Below, piece by piece: positions 37,043 to 50,373 of a DNA stretch of 64,000 bases. How positions within the stretch are numbered: position 1 is the stretch's first letter; each line of letters begins with the position of its first letter. The DNA is taken from contig JAZGUH010000084.1 of NCBI GenBank assembly GCA_037893225.1, positions 992,001-1,056,000 on the forward strand, written 5' to 3'. This DNA is from Hippasteria phrygiana. Its lineage: Eukaryota > Echinodermata > Asteroidea > Valvatida > Goniasteridae. The notes under the pieces were generated by a model. It was not told the origin of the DNA, did no database searches, and was given only the letters and a program-made list of their open reading frames with translations. The position numbers were made by a program, and so were the translations under genes.

Positions 37043-38410
37043 GATTTTTTATGAATTTTTGAATTTTTAAAATCGTAACATTCTTTTAAATATATCTAGC
37101 GAACAAAACAAGATATTTTCAAAATTCTTTTTCTTATAGCTTTGGTATGTCTCAAAGATATGCCCTAAATTGCGAAAATTGTGTGACGTCATGATGACGT
37201 CATCAAAAATGTGTTTTTTTGTTAACGCATGTAAGGGTCAATCCGATTACAAAAATGTATATATTGAATTTTCCTGTACCCAATTCCAAAATTTCATGAT
37301 CGTGGCTCACTCAAGTAAGAAATGACAGCCATTTCAAAATTTAGACCAAATTCAATATAACACAAAGGAATTCTGGGACGGGCTGATAACCATGGCTATT
37401 ATGAGCTTGCTGTTTATAAAAGGGGTTGATTTCTAGTCTTTTTTCAAGTCGCTGAATTTTTGAAGTATTAAAATCGTAACATTCTTTTCAATATATCTAG
37501 CGAACAAAACAAGATATTTTCAAAATTCTTTTTGTTATAGCTTTGGTATGTCTCAAAGATATGCCCTAAATGGCGAAAATTGTGTGACGTCATGATGACG
37601 TCATCAAAAATATGTTTTATTTTTAACGCATGTAAGGGTCAATCCGATTACAAAAATGTATACATTGTATTTTTCTGTACCCAATTCCAAAATTTCATGA
37701 TCGTGGCTCACTCAAGTAAGAAATGATAGCCATTTCAAAATTTAGACCAAAATCAATATAACACAAAGGAATTCTGGGACGGGCTGATAACCATGGCTAT
37801 TATGAGCTTGCTGTTTATAAAAGGGTTGATTTCTTGTCTTTTTTCAAGTCGCTGAATTTTTGAAGTTTTAAAATCGTAACATTCTTTTCAATATATCTAG
37901 CGAACAAAACAAGATATTTTCAAAATTATTTTTGTTACAGCTTTGGTATGTCTCAAAGATATGCCCTAAATGGCGAAAATTGTGTGACGTCATGATGACG
38001 TCATCAACAATATTTTTTTTTTAAAACGCATGTAAGGGTCAATCTGATTACAAAAATGTATACATTGAATTTTCCTGTACCTAATTCCAAAATTTCGTGA
38101 TCGTGGCTCACTCAAGTAAGAAATAGGAGCCATTTCAAAATGTAGACCAAATTCAATATAACACAAAGGAATTCTGGGAAGGGCTGATAACCATGGCTTA
38201 AATGTGCATGCTGTTTATAAAAAGGGTTGATTTGTAGTCTTTTTTCAAGTCGCTGAATTCTTGAAGTTTTATAATCGTAACATTCTTTTCACTATATCTA
38301 GCGAACAAAACAAGATATTTTCAAAATTCTTTTTGTTATAGCTTTGGTATGTCTCAAAGATATGCCCTAAAAAGCGAAAATTGTGTGACGTCATGATGAC
38401 GTCATAAAAA
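37043..38410 (+). repeat. 401-bp tandem repeat array (H11)
   Basis: Three to four units run at ~400-bp steps, each with one CRE dyad. One G is missing in AAAAGGGTTGATTT (37820 and 38221) relative to the usual AAAAGGGGTTGATTT. Confidence 0.7.
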
Positions 38411-38539
38411 AATTCTTTTTTCAAGTCGATAGAATATTGCCCATAGCATTTGTAAACGTTTACTTTCTTACCGGCCACATTGGCTACTTTTAAACTTGGC
38501 AGACACTTACCCCAACTGCTCACAATGTGTGCCGAACTT

Positions 38540-39470
38540 TTACGTCCTGATGACGTCATCACATGTCACGTGACGTCATCTTAAAGGGGCATTTTTCGAA
38601 GCCATATATCTACAAAAGTACAAGTCCGATTCAGTTGGAACGTAAGGTATGCCACCTGGTGTTATAGATGAAAATTGACATGACGTTATGATCAAGTCAT
38701 AACATGTCACGTGGTGTCATCTTAAAGGGGCACTCGCTAGATTATTGCCTATAGCATTTGTACACGTTTTCTTTCTTACCGGCACTTTGGGTACTTTTAA
38801 ACTTGGCAGACACTTAGACTAACTGCTCACAATGTGTGCCGAACTTTTACCTCTTGATGACGTCATGACATGCCACGTGACGTCATCTTAAAGGGGCAGT
38901 TTTTGAAGCCATATATCTACAAAAGTACAAATTCGATTAAGTTGAAAAGTAATATCTAGGTAGCCCAGTAGGTTTATAGCTGAAAATTGACATGACATTA
39001 TCATAATTGATGTCATCACATGTCACGTGACGTCATCTTAAAGGGGCAGTTTTTGAAGCCATATGTCTACAAAAGCACAAGTCCGATTAAGTTCAAAAGT
39101 AATATCTAGGTAGCCCAGTAGGTTTATAGATAAAAATTGAATTGACGTTATGATGACGTCATCACATGTCACGTGACGTCATCTTAAAGGGGCAGTTTTT
39201 GAAGCCATATATATACAAAATTACAAGTTCGATTAAGTTGAAAAGTAATATCTAGGTAGCCCAGTAGGTTTATAGCTGAAAATTGACATGACATTATCAT
39301 GATGTCATCACATGTCACGTGACGTCATCTTAAAGGGGCAGTTTTTGAAGCCATATCTACAAAAGTACAAGCTCGATTAAGTTGAAATGTAATATCTAAG
39401 TAGGCCAGCAGGTTTATAGATGAAAATTGACATGACGTCATGATGACGTCATCATACGATTTTATAGTAA
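38540..39470 (+). repeat. ~147-bp M1-like satellite array (H11)
   Basis: This is near-identical to the arrays in H3-H5 and H8, ending at the dyad (near 39434) beyond which the element changes subfamily. Confidence 0.7.
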
Positions 39471-40858
39471 TTTTTAAGTTTTTGAACACTAAAGTTTCTT
39501 AAAACCATATCTCATCAACAGAACATGCTAAATTCAAAATTCTTTTTGTAATAGATTTGTTAGCTCCTATATTCTTTCACATAAATGTGAAAAATGTGTG
39601 ACGTCATCATGACGTCATTAAAAATATGCTTTTTTGAAACACATATAAGGGAGGGACGATGGTCATAAAAATTAGTGTGCAGGTAGATAGTGCTACTAGC
39701 ATGTTAAATCCGAGGTGACGTCATGATGACGTCATCGGCTGATTTTCTATGATTATTTTAGTTCTATCCCAAATCCCATAGACTTTGTACACGAATTTTG
39801 TACGGGACACTTTGGTCACTAAACAACATCAGATCTTAATCAGGCTTAACACAAACAGAGACCCTAAGCTGAAAATGTATGCCGAAACGTGACGTCATGA
39901 TGACGTCATCACGTGTCAAGTAACATGAACTTAAAGGTCAAGTATGGAGTACGAAATGTGAATCATAAAATAATCTCAGATCTTAAACATAGCAAAGACA
40001 AAGACCTTCTGATAATTTATGTTAAAGAAAAAAAGAAAACGGAAAAGCCATGCGTATGTTTACAACAGACGCAAAATTTTCGGCTTTTCCGCTACAGCAG
40101 CAAAGCCTTGGTTTTTGTTCTGTTCGCGCGATTGTGTAGTTTAGTACATTGTGTAGTTTATGACAAAAAAGGCTTTTGGAATAATCAAATACTCCAGGAG
40201 CTAACATGAACACAATTAATACACAAATCCTAAACTACACAATACCCACCTTTTTGGTTTCTTCTTAAACACGAATTTTGTCTACGGCACTTTAGTCACT
40301 AAACAACATCAGATCTTATTCAAACTTAATACAAACATAGACCCTAATCTGAAATTGTGTGCCGAAAAGTGACATCATGATGACGTCATTATGTGTCACG
40401 TGATGTCATCTTAAAGGCGCATTTTTCAAGGCCCATATCAAGAGAACCGTAAGTCCAATTGCATTCAAACCTGGTATGTTGCTAGACAAGTACGTTATAA
40501 ATAAAAATTGAGGTGACGTCATAATGACGTCCTCATATGATTTTTATAGTAATTTCAAAGTTTTAACATTAAAGATTCTTAAAACCATATCTCATCAACA
40601 GAACATATGTTAAATTCAAAATTCTTTTTGTAATAGCTTTGTTAGCTCGTACATTCTTTTATATAAATGCGAACAATTTCTGAGGTCATAATGACGTCAT
40701 CAAAGGCATGATTTCTTGAAAGACATATAAGGGTAGACCATGTCTAATCGTCATGAAACTTGGTGGTTAGGTAGATTTGTCACTAGTTTACAAAATTCGA
40801 AATAACATCATAAAAACATATGGAAAAGCCCTATGTTCTTAAAAACATAGACCTCTAG

Positions 40859-43063
40859 TTTTTTTTCTTCTTCTTTTAGTTCCGACCAAAATCCCATAGA
40901 CTTTGCACACGAATTTTGTCGGCGGCACTTTAGGTCTTAAAAAACCTCAGATCTTAACCAAACTTACCTCAAACATAGACCCTATGCTGAAATTGCATGT
41001 CGAAGAGTGACGTCATGATGACGTCATCACGTGTCATGTGACGTCATCTTATGTGCATTTTTCAAGGGCCCATATCTAGAGAACGGTAGGTCCGATTGCC
41101 TTCAAACCAGGTATGTTGGTATGGTAGCTCGTGTTATACATAAAAATTGAGGTGACGTCATGATGACGTCATCATACGATTTTACAGTAATATTAAAGTT
41201 TTTCAACTTCAAAGTTTCTTAAAGCCATATCTCACCAACAGAACATGCTAAATTCAAAATTCTTTTTGTAATAGCTTTGTTAGCTCCTATATTCTTTCAC
41301 ATACATTTGAAAAATGTGTGACGTCATCATGACGTCATCAAAAATGTGCATTTCTGAAACACACATAAGGGTACGTCCGATCATCATAAAAATTGGTGGG
41401 TAGGTAGATAGTGCCACTAGCATGCAAAATCCGAAGTGACGTCATGATGACGTCATCGGCTGATTTTTTATGAATTTGTAAATGTTTCAAATTTCATTGT
41501 ACTCTTAAAATTTTGCACTTCTTCAAATGCCATGAACTTCAAACTTGGCATATGCATTGACTATCTACTCGAGATGGGTGCCGAATCATGACGTCATGAT
41601 GACGTCATCACATGTCACGTGACGTCATCTTAAATTTGCATTTTTGAAGGCCCTATATCTATTTTTTTTCTGCTTCTTATTTTAGTTCTATCCCAAATCC
41701 CATAGACTTTGTGCATAGATTTTCTGATCGGCACTTTTGTCATCAAACAACATCGAATCTTAGTCAGAGTTAGCATAGGTATAGACCCTGATGCAAAGTC
41801 GTGCCGCGAAGAGTGACGTCATAATGACGTCTTCGTGTGGCATGTAACATGAACTTAAAGGTCAAGTTTGGAGTACGAAATGTTAATCATAAAATAATCT
41901 CAGATCTTAAACTTAGCAAAGACATAGACCTTCTGATACTTTATGTTAAATAAAAAAGAAAAAAAGGAAAAGCCATGCGTATGTTTACAACAGACGCACA
42001 TTTTTTGGCGTTTCCGCTACAGCAGGAAAGCCTTTGTTTTTGTTCTGTTCACGCGATTGTGTAGTTTACACTTTCGCCCAGGCATGAACACAATCTACTT
42101 GAAAATTGTTCGTTTTGCCACATTCAGAACAAAGGGCCACGTCGAAGAACATCTGCAGGGTTTTTTTGGAGTGAAATCGTTATCTAAGAGGTAACAAAAT
42201 ACGTGATTGCGCAATACCCAGCTTTACACGGATATATAGCTGGTGGGAGAGTAGTTGACCGAGCCAAAACGTGACACAACGTAAGAAAATCGTATTTTCC
42301 GCCTTAAAAAACCTTTCCAAATCACAAAAGCACGTGTCATTGGGATTCAGAGAAGTCTACTTTAGTAACAAAAAAAGGCTTTTGGAATAATCAAATACTC
42401 CAGAAGCTAACATGAACACAATTAATACAGAAATCCTAAACTACACAATACCCACTATTTTGGTTTCTTCTTAAACACGAATTTTGTCTGCGGCACTTTG
42501 GTCACTAAACAACATCAGATCTTAAGCAAACTTAACCCAAACATAGACCCTAATCTGAAATTGTGTGCCGAACAGTGATGTCACGATGACATCATTATGT
42601 GTTACGTGATGTCATCTTAAAGGCTCATTTTTCAAGGGCCCATATCAAGAGAACCGTAAGTCCAATTGCATTCAAACCTGGTATGTTGCTAAACAAGTAC
42701 ATGTTATAAATCAAAATTGAGGTGACGTCATAATGACGTCATCATCTGATTTTTATGGTAATTTCAAAATTTTAACGTTAAAGATTCTTAAAACCATATC
42801 TCATCAACAGAACATGTTCAATTCAAAATTCCTTTTGTAATAGCTTTGTTAGCTCGTACATTCTTTTATATAAATGCGAAAAATTACTGAAGTCATAATG
42901 ACGTCATTAAAGGCATGATTTCTTGAAAGACATAAGGATAGACCATATCTAATCGTCACGAAACTTGGTGGTTAGGTACATTTGTCACTAGTTTACAAAA
43001 TTCGAAGTGACATCATAAAAACATATGGAAAAGCCCTATGTTCTTAAAAACATAGACCTCTAG
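40859..43063 (+). mobile_element. H12: short HINE-like element
   Basis: At about 2.2 kb this has a T/CTT leader, a single 602-bp unit (40877 to about 41470) and the H6-type 3' module including the fused terminus (41966). A four-base deletion removes GTAG before CACTTTCGCCC at about 42067. It ends with CTATGTT/AACATAG hairpin and CTAG 43060-43063. Confidence 0.6.
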
Positions 43064-45068
43064 TTTTAGTTCTATCCCAAATCCCATAGACTTTGTACAC
43101 GAATTTTGTACGGGACACTTTGGTCACTAAACAACATCAGATCTTAATCAGGCTTAACACAAACAGAGACCCTAAGCTGAAAATGTATGCCGAAACGTGA
43201 TGTCATGATGACGTCATCACGTGTCTTGTGACGTCATCTTAAAGGTGCATTTTTCAAGGGCCCATATCTAGAGAACGGTACGTCCGATTGCCTTCAAACG
43301 AGGTATGTTGGTATGGTAGCTCGTGTTATAGATGAAAATTGAGGTGACGTCATGATGACGTCATCATACGATTTTACAGTAATATTAAAGTTTTTGAACT
43401 TCAAAGTTTCTTAAAGCCATATCTCATCAACAGAACATGCTAAATTCAAAATTCTTTTTGTAATAGCTTTGTTAGCTCGTATATTCTTTCACATAAATGT
43501 GAAAAATGTGTGACGTCATCATGACGTCATCAAAAATATGCTGTTTTGAAACACATATAAGGGTAGGGACGATCGTCATAAAAATTAGTGTGTAGGTAGA
43601 TAGTGCTACTAGCATGTTAAATCCGAGGTGACGTCATGATGACGTCATCGGCTGATTTTCTATGATTATTTTAGTTCTATCCCAAATCCCATAGACTTTG
43701 TACACGAATTTTGTACGGGACACTTTGGTCACTAAGCAACATCAGATCTTAATCAGGCTTAACACAAACAGAGACCCTAAGCTGAAAATGTATGCCGAAA
43801 CGTGACGTCATGATGACGTCATCACGTGTCATGTAACATGAACTTAAAGGTCAAGTATGGAGTACGAAATGTGAATCATAAAATAATCTCAGATCTTAAA
43901 CATAGCAAAGACATAGACCTTCTGATAATTTATGTTAAAGAAAAAAAGAAAACGGAAAAGCCATGCGTATGTTTACAACAGACGCAAAATTTTCGGCTTT
44001 TCCGCTACAGCAGCAAAGCCTTGGTTTTTGTTCTGTTCGCGCGATTGTGTAGTTTAGTACACTTTCGCCCAGGCATGAACACAATCTACTTGAAAATTGT
44101 TCGTTTTGCCACATTCAGAACAAAGGGCCACGTCCAAGAACATCTCCAGGTTTTTTTTTGAATGAAATCGTTAGCTCAGAGGTCAAAAACACATGATTGC
44201 ACAATACCCAGCTTCACACGGATATATAACTGGTGGGAGAGTAGGAGCTGGTTCGAAATTGACCGAGCCAAAACATGACACAACGGGTGGAAAATCATAT
44301 TTTCCGCCTTAAAAAACCTTTCCAAATCACAAAAGCACGTGTCATTGGGATTCAGAGAAGTCTACTTTAGTGACAAAAAAGGCTTTTGGAATAATCAAAT
44401 ACTCCAGGAGCTAACATGAACACAATTAATACACAAATCCTAAACTACACAATACCCACTTTTTTGGTTTCTTCTTAAACACGAATTTTGTCTACGGCAC
44501 TTTAGTCACTAAACAACATCAGATCTTATTCAAACTTAATACAAACATAGACCCTAATCTGAAATTGTGTGCCGAAAAGTGACATCATGATGACGTCATT
44601 ATGTGTCACGTGATGTCATCTTAAAGGCGCATTTTTCAAGGCCCATATCAAGAGAACCGTAAGTCCAATTGCATTCAAACCTGGTATGTTGCTAGACAAG
44701 TACGTTATAAATAAAAATTGAGGTGACGTCATAATGACGTCATCATATGATTTTTATAGTAATTTCAAAGTTTTAACATTAAAGATTCTTAAAACCATAT
44801 CTCATCAACAGAACATATGTTAAATTCAAAATTCTTTTTGTAATAGCTTTGTTAGCTCGTACATTCTTTTATATAAATGCGAAAAATTTCTGAGGTCATA
44901 ATGACGTCTTCAAAGGCATGATTTCTTGAAAGACATATAAGGGTAGACCATGTCTAATCGTCATGAAACTTGGTGGTTAGGTAGATTTGTCACTAGTTTA
45001 CAAAATTCGAAATAACATCATAAAAACATATGGAAAAGCCCTATGTTCTTAAAAACATAGACCTCTAG
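43064..45068 (+). mobile_element. H13: shortest 602-type HINE-like element, no CTT run
   Basis: At about 2.0 kb this has no microsatellite: CTAG of H12 is followed directly by TTTTAGTTCTATCCC. That shows this heptad-plus start, rather than the CTT run, is the invariant beginning. It has one full and one partial 602-bp unit (43067, 43672), the variant fused terminus (43954) and the H1-type 3' module. It ends with CTATGTT/AACATAG hairpin and CTAG 45065-45068. Confidence 0.6.
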
Positions 45069-45136
45069 TTTTTTTTTTGGCTTTTCCGAAATCCTTCGGA
45101 AAAGGCTTTGTTTTTGTTCTGATTTTTTTTTTTTTT

Positions 45137-45169
45137 CTTCTTCTTCTTCTTCTTCTTCTTCTTCTTCTT
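45137..45169 (+). repeat. (CTT)11 microsatellite
   Basis: There are eleven CTT units between the 5' hairpin/T-run and TTTTAGTTCTGACC in H14. Confidence 0.9.
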
Positions 45170-45170
45170 T

Positions 45171-46975
45171 TAGTTCTGACCAAAATCCCATAGACTTTGT
45201 ACACGAATTTTCTGCGCGGCACTTTAGGTCTTAAAAAACCTCAGATCTTAACCAAACTTACCTCAAACATAGACCCTAAGCTGAAATAGTATGTCGAAGA
45301 GTGACGTCATGATGACGTCATCACGTGTCACGTGACGTCATCTTAAAGGTGCGTTTTTCAAGGGCCCATATCTAGAGAACGGTAGGTCCGATTTCCTTCA
45401 AACCTGATATGTTGGTAGGCTAGCTCGTGTTATAGATGAAATTTGAGGTGACGTCAAGATGACGTCATCATACGATTTTATAGTAATTTTTAAGTTTTTG
45501 AAATTCAAAGTTTCTTAAAGCCATATCTCATCAACAGAACATGCTAAATTCAAAATTCTTTTTGTAATAGCTTTGTTAGCTCCTATATTCTTTCACATAC
45601 ATTTGAAAAATGTGTGACGTCATCATGACGTCATCAAAAATGTGCATTTCTGAAACACACATAAGGGTACGTCCGATCGTCATAAAAATTAGTGGGTAGG
45701 TAGATAGTGCTACTAGCATGTAAAATCCGAGGTGACGTCATGATGACGTCATCGGCTGATTTTCTGTGAATGTTTTAGTTCTATCCCAAATCCCATAGAC
45801 TTTGTACACGAATTTTGTAAGTGGCACTTTGGTCACTAAACAACCTCGGATCTTAATCAGACTTAACACAAACATAGACCCTCAGCTGAAAATGTAAGCC
45901 GAAACGTGACGTCATGATGACGTCATCACGTGTCATGTGACGTCATCTTAAATGTGCATTTTTCTAGGGCCTATATCTAGAGAACGGTAGGTCCGATTGC
46001 CTTCAAACCTGGTATGTTGGTATGGTAGCTCGTGTTATAGATGAAAATTAAGGTGACGTCATGATCACGTCATCATACGATTTTACAGTAATATTAAAGT
46101 TTTTGAACTTCAAAGTTTCTTAAAGCCATATCTCACCAACAGAACATGCTAAATTCAAAATTCATTTTGTAATAGCTTTGTTAGCTCCTATAGTCTTTCA
46201 CATACATTTGAAAAATGTGTGACGTCATCATGACGTCATCAAAAATGTGCATTTCTGAAACACACATAAGGGTACGTCCGATCGTCATAAAAATTAGTGG
46301 GTAGGTAGATAGTGCTAATAGCATGTAAAATCCGAGGTGACGTCATGATGACGTCATCGGCTGATTTTCTGTGAATTTTTTAGTTCTATCCCAAATCCCA
46401 TAGACTTTGTACACGAATTTTATAAGTGGCACTTTGGTCACTAAACAACCTCGGATCTTAATCAGACTTAACACAAACATAGACCCTAAGCTGAAAATGT
46501 AAGCCGAAACGTGACGTCATGATGACGTCATCACGTGTCATGTGACGTCATCTTAAATGTGCATTTTTCAAGAGCCTATATCTAGAGAACGGTAGGTCCG
46601 ATTGCCTTCAAACCTGGTATGTTGGTATGGTAGCTCGTGTTATAGATGAAAATTAAGGTGACGTCATGATGACGTCATCATACGATTTTACAGTAATATT
46701 AAAGTTTTTCAACTTCAAAGTTTCTTAAAGCCATATCTCACCAACAGAACATGCTAAATTCAAAATTCTTTTTGTAATAGCTTTGTTAGCTCCTATATTC
46801 TTTCACATACATTTGAAAAATGTGTGACGTCATCATGACGTCATCAAAAATGTGCATTTCTGAAACACACATAAGGGTACGTCCGATCGTCATAAAAATT
46901 GGTGGGTAGGTAGATAGTGCCACTAGCATGCAAAATCCGAAGTGACGTCATGATGACGTCATCGGCTGATTTTTT
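45171..46975 (+). repeat. 602-bp higher-order repeats (H14, three units)
   Basis: Unit starts are 45171, 45776 and 46381, with M1-M4 order and dyads as in H6 and H10. The M2 dyad of the second unit has the same GATCACGTCATC change as H10's second unit, so these two elements share a recent ancestor. Confidence 0.78.
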
Positions 46976-48573
46976 ATGAATTTGTAAATGTTTCAAATTT
47001 CATTGTACTCTTAAAATTTTGCACTTCTTCAAATGCCATGAACTTCAAACTTGGCATATGCATTGACTATCTACTCGAGATGGGTGCCGAATCATGACGT
47101 CATGATGACGTCATCACATGTCACGTGACGTCATCTTAAATTTGCATTTTTGAAGGCCCTATATCTATTTATTTTCTGCTTCTTATTTTAGTTCTATCCC
47201 AAATCCCATAGACTTTGTGCATAGATTTTCTGATCGGCACTTTTGTCATCAAACAACATCAAATCTTAGTCAGAGTTAGCATAGGTATAGACCCTGATGC
47301 AAAGTCGTGCCGCGAAGAGTGACGTCATAATGACGTCTTCGTGTGGCATGTAACATGAACTTAAAGGTCAAGTTTGGAGTACGAAATGTTAATCATAAAA
47401 TAATCTCAGATCTTAAACTTAGCAAAGACATAGACCTTCTGATACTTTATGTTAAATAAAAAAGAAAAAAAGGAAAAGCCATGCGTATGTTTACAACAGA
47501 CGCACATTTTTTGGCGTTTCCGCTACAGCAGGAAAGCCTTTGTTTTTGTTCTGTTCGCGCGATTGTGTAGTTTAGTACACTTTCGCCCAGGCATGAACAC
47601 AATCTACTTGAAAATTGTTCGTTTTGCCACATTCAGAACAAAGGGCCACGTCGAAGAACATCTGCAGGGGTTTTTTGGAGTGAAATCGTTAGCTAAGAGG
47701 TAACAAAATACGTGATTGCGCAATACCCAGCTTTACACGGATATATAGCTGGTGGGAGAGTAGTTGACCGAGCCAAAACGTGACACAACGTAAGAAAATC
47801 GTATTTTCCGCCTTAAAAAACCTTTCCAAATCACAAAAGCACGTGTCATTGGGATTCAGAGAAGTCTACTTTAGTAACAAAAAAAGGCTTTTGGAATAAT
47901 CAAATACTCCAGAAGCTAACATGAACACAATTAATACAGAAATCCTAAACTACACAATACCCACTATTTTGGTTTCTTCTTAAACACGAATTTTGTCTGC
48001 GGCACTTTGGTCACTAAACAACATCAGATCTTAAGCAAACTTAACCTAAACATAGACCCTAATCTGAAATTGTGTGCCGAAGAGTGATGTCACGATGACG
48101 TCATTATGTGTTACGTGATGTCATCTTAAAGGCTCATTTTTCAAGGGCCCATATCAAGAGAACCGTAAGTCCAATTGCATTCAAACCTGGTATGTTGGCT
48201 AAACAAGTACATGTTATAAATCAAAATTGAGGTGACGTCATAATGACGTCATCATCTGATTTTTATGGTAATTTCAAAATTTTAACGTTAAAGATTCTTA
48301 AAACCACATCTCATCAACAGAACATGTTCAATTCAAAATTCCTTTTGTAATAGCTTTGTTAGCTCGTACATTCTTTTATATAAATGCGAAAAATTACTGA
48401 AGTCATAATGACGTCATTAAAGGCATGATTTCTTGAAAGACATATGGATAGACCATGTCTAATCGTCACGAAACTTGGTGGTTAGGTAGATTTGTCACTA
48501 GTTTACAAAATTCGAAGTGACATCATAAAAACATGTGGAAAAGCCCTATGTTCTTAAAAACATAGACCTCTAG

Positions 48574-50373
48574 TTTCTTCTTTTAGTTCTGACCAAAATC
48601 CCATAGACTTTGTACACGAATTTTGTGCGCGGCACTTTGGTCACTAAACAACATCAGATCTTCATCAGACTTAACACAAACATAGACCCTAAGCTGAAAT
48701 TGCATGCCGAAGAGTGACGTCATGATGACGTCATCAGGTGTCATATTACTAGGGATTTAAGATAACAATTTTTAATCTTTAAAATACTATATAAAATTAG
48801 CCGTGAGACCCCTGATCTTGGTTTTAGTGTCAAATGATAGTATAAACCAGGATCTTCATTTTATCTCGTGTGCGTAAAATCACGTGACCCTTCCTTCCGG
48901 TCCAAACCGGAAGTGCCCTATAATTTGAAAGTGGAAAAAGATGTGAACTTGCTTTCAACGATGTTAGTCTCCGCCAAGGTTGTACTTCACAAAAAAATTA
49001 CTTATTACGTCATAAAATGTTTGAGCGCCCTCTAGCGGCAGTTTTAAAAATGTTCAAAATGAACTTTCAGTTGATGTGTGTGGCGAAGTTTGCGGTAATC
49101 CCTTTATAATTGATATATTTGATGACCTTCATGCAGGCAACACGTGTGCAAGGGCTCAGATTGATGACGTCATCAGACCGGAAGTTGCAATGAAAAGACC
49201 TTTAAACCTTACAAAATTGCTGAAAAATCAACTGCGAGAGATATAATCCAGATATTTGCTTCAGATGGCAGAGTTAACATAGCTCTCGAACTTTCTGATA
49301 ATGACGTCACGATGACGTCATCAAATATTGGATTACAAGGAATCAAAGATTTCCAGATTTAATCTTTGAAAATCCATATAAAATCAATCGAGAGAGATAT
49401 GATTTTGCTTTTAATGGGAACTGATAGAATAATTCAGGGTCTTCATTTTTTATATTACGTGCAAAATCACCTGACCCTTCCTTCCGGTCCAAACCGGAAG
49501 TGCCTTATAATTTGAAAGTTCCATCTTTAAAAATCAATATAGAATCAAACGAGAGAGATCTGATTTTTGTTTTTACGGGAACTGATAGAATAATACAGGG
49601 TCTTCATTTTTGATATAACGTGCAAAGTCACGTGACCCTTTCTTCCGGTCCAAACCGGAAGTGCCTTATAATTTGAAAGTTTAATCTTTGAAAATCAATA
49701 TAAAATCAATCGAGAGAGATCAGATTTTGATTTTTACGGTAACTGATAGAATAATACAGGGTCTTAATTTTTGATATTACGTGCAAAGTCACGTGACCCT
49801 TCCTTCCGGTCCAAACCGGAAGTGCCTTATAATTTGAAAGTGGAAAAAGATGCTAGGTTGTATTTCAAAAAATCATAACCGGTAACGTCAAATAATGTTA
49901 GAGCGCCCTCTAGCGGCAGTTTGAAAATGTTTCAAATGATATTTCGATCAATGTTTTCCACCCTCAGTTTCTTTTGGCTGACAAATATAGTATAGGCCTA
50001 CGAAACTTAATACTGTTTTTATTCTGTAAAACAACGTACTTTAGTAATATAGAAAAACTACGTCTCACGCAACAAAACAATCTTTCACCAAAGAAAAAGC
50101 AAAAACGGAAAACAGACACACTATGTCTAGTTGTTAATTTAATTTGTAACCGGGACTTGCGCCATATAACAGCCTAAGGTCTTAAAAACAAATTTGTCAT
50201 ATATATCCTATAATGGAAATTACATGACCAAAAATTAAGAAGTCACGATGGCGTCACGCTTAACGGTCAAGTTTGGAGTAGCAAAAGGCATAGAAGTGAT
50301 GGAGTTTTGTGCTGAATATAACAGAAAAACGGAAAAGCCCTGCGTCTGTTTGCAAGAGACGCAAGATGTCTAG
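48574..50373 (+). mobile_element. H15: HINE-like element with ~158-bp CCGG core repeats
   Basis: At about 1.8 kb this is a fuller copy of the H2 type. It has a short CTT leader, CCCATAGACTTTG block, one CRE dyad, ~158-bp repeats with CTTCCGGT/ACCGGAAG hairpins, two GCGCCCTCTAGCGGC phrases (about 49025 and 49901), an internal old terminus (AGACA/TGTCT hairpin, CTAG 50127-50130) and the 'aaccgggacttgcgcc' 3' module. It ends with GCGTCT/AGACGC hairpin and CTAG 50370-50373. Confidence 0.58.
48780..49840 (+). repeat. ~158-bp repeats with CTTCCGGT hairpin (H15)
   Basis: CTTCCGGTCCAAACCGGAAG (8-bp stem) recurs near 48893, 49480, 49640 and 49800, the last three about 158-160 bp apart. Each copy carries TTATAATTTGAAAGT and an imperfect GTCACGTGACCC. 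Confidence 0.7.

Larger units (their letters stand above)
36870..40858 (+). mobile_element. H11: chimeric HINE-like element
   Basis: The 5' part is of the H3 type, with 401-bp units (37043-38410) and the ~147-bp array (38540-39470). From the CRE dyad and M2 monomer near 39434-39530 it becomes the 602-bp type (GTACGGGACACTTTGG at about 39800) and then has the H13-type 3' module, internally deleted at about 40148. It ends with CTATGTT/AACATAG hairpin and CTAG 40855-40858. It looks like a recombinant between two subfamilies. Confidence 0.6.
45069..48573 (+). mobile_element. H14: HINE-like element
   Basis: At about 3.5 kb this has one 5' hairpin (GGCTTTTCCGAAATCC... at 45079), a T-run, (CTT)11 and three 602-bp units (45171, 45776, 46381). 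The H6-type 3' module follows, with the fused terminus at 47472. It ends with CTATGTT/AACATAG hairpin and CTAG 48570-48573. Confidence 0.62.
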
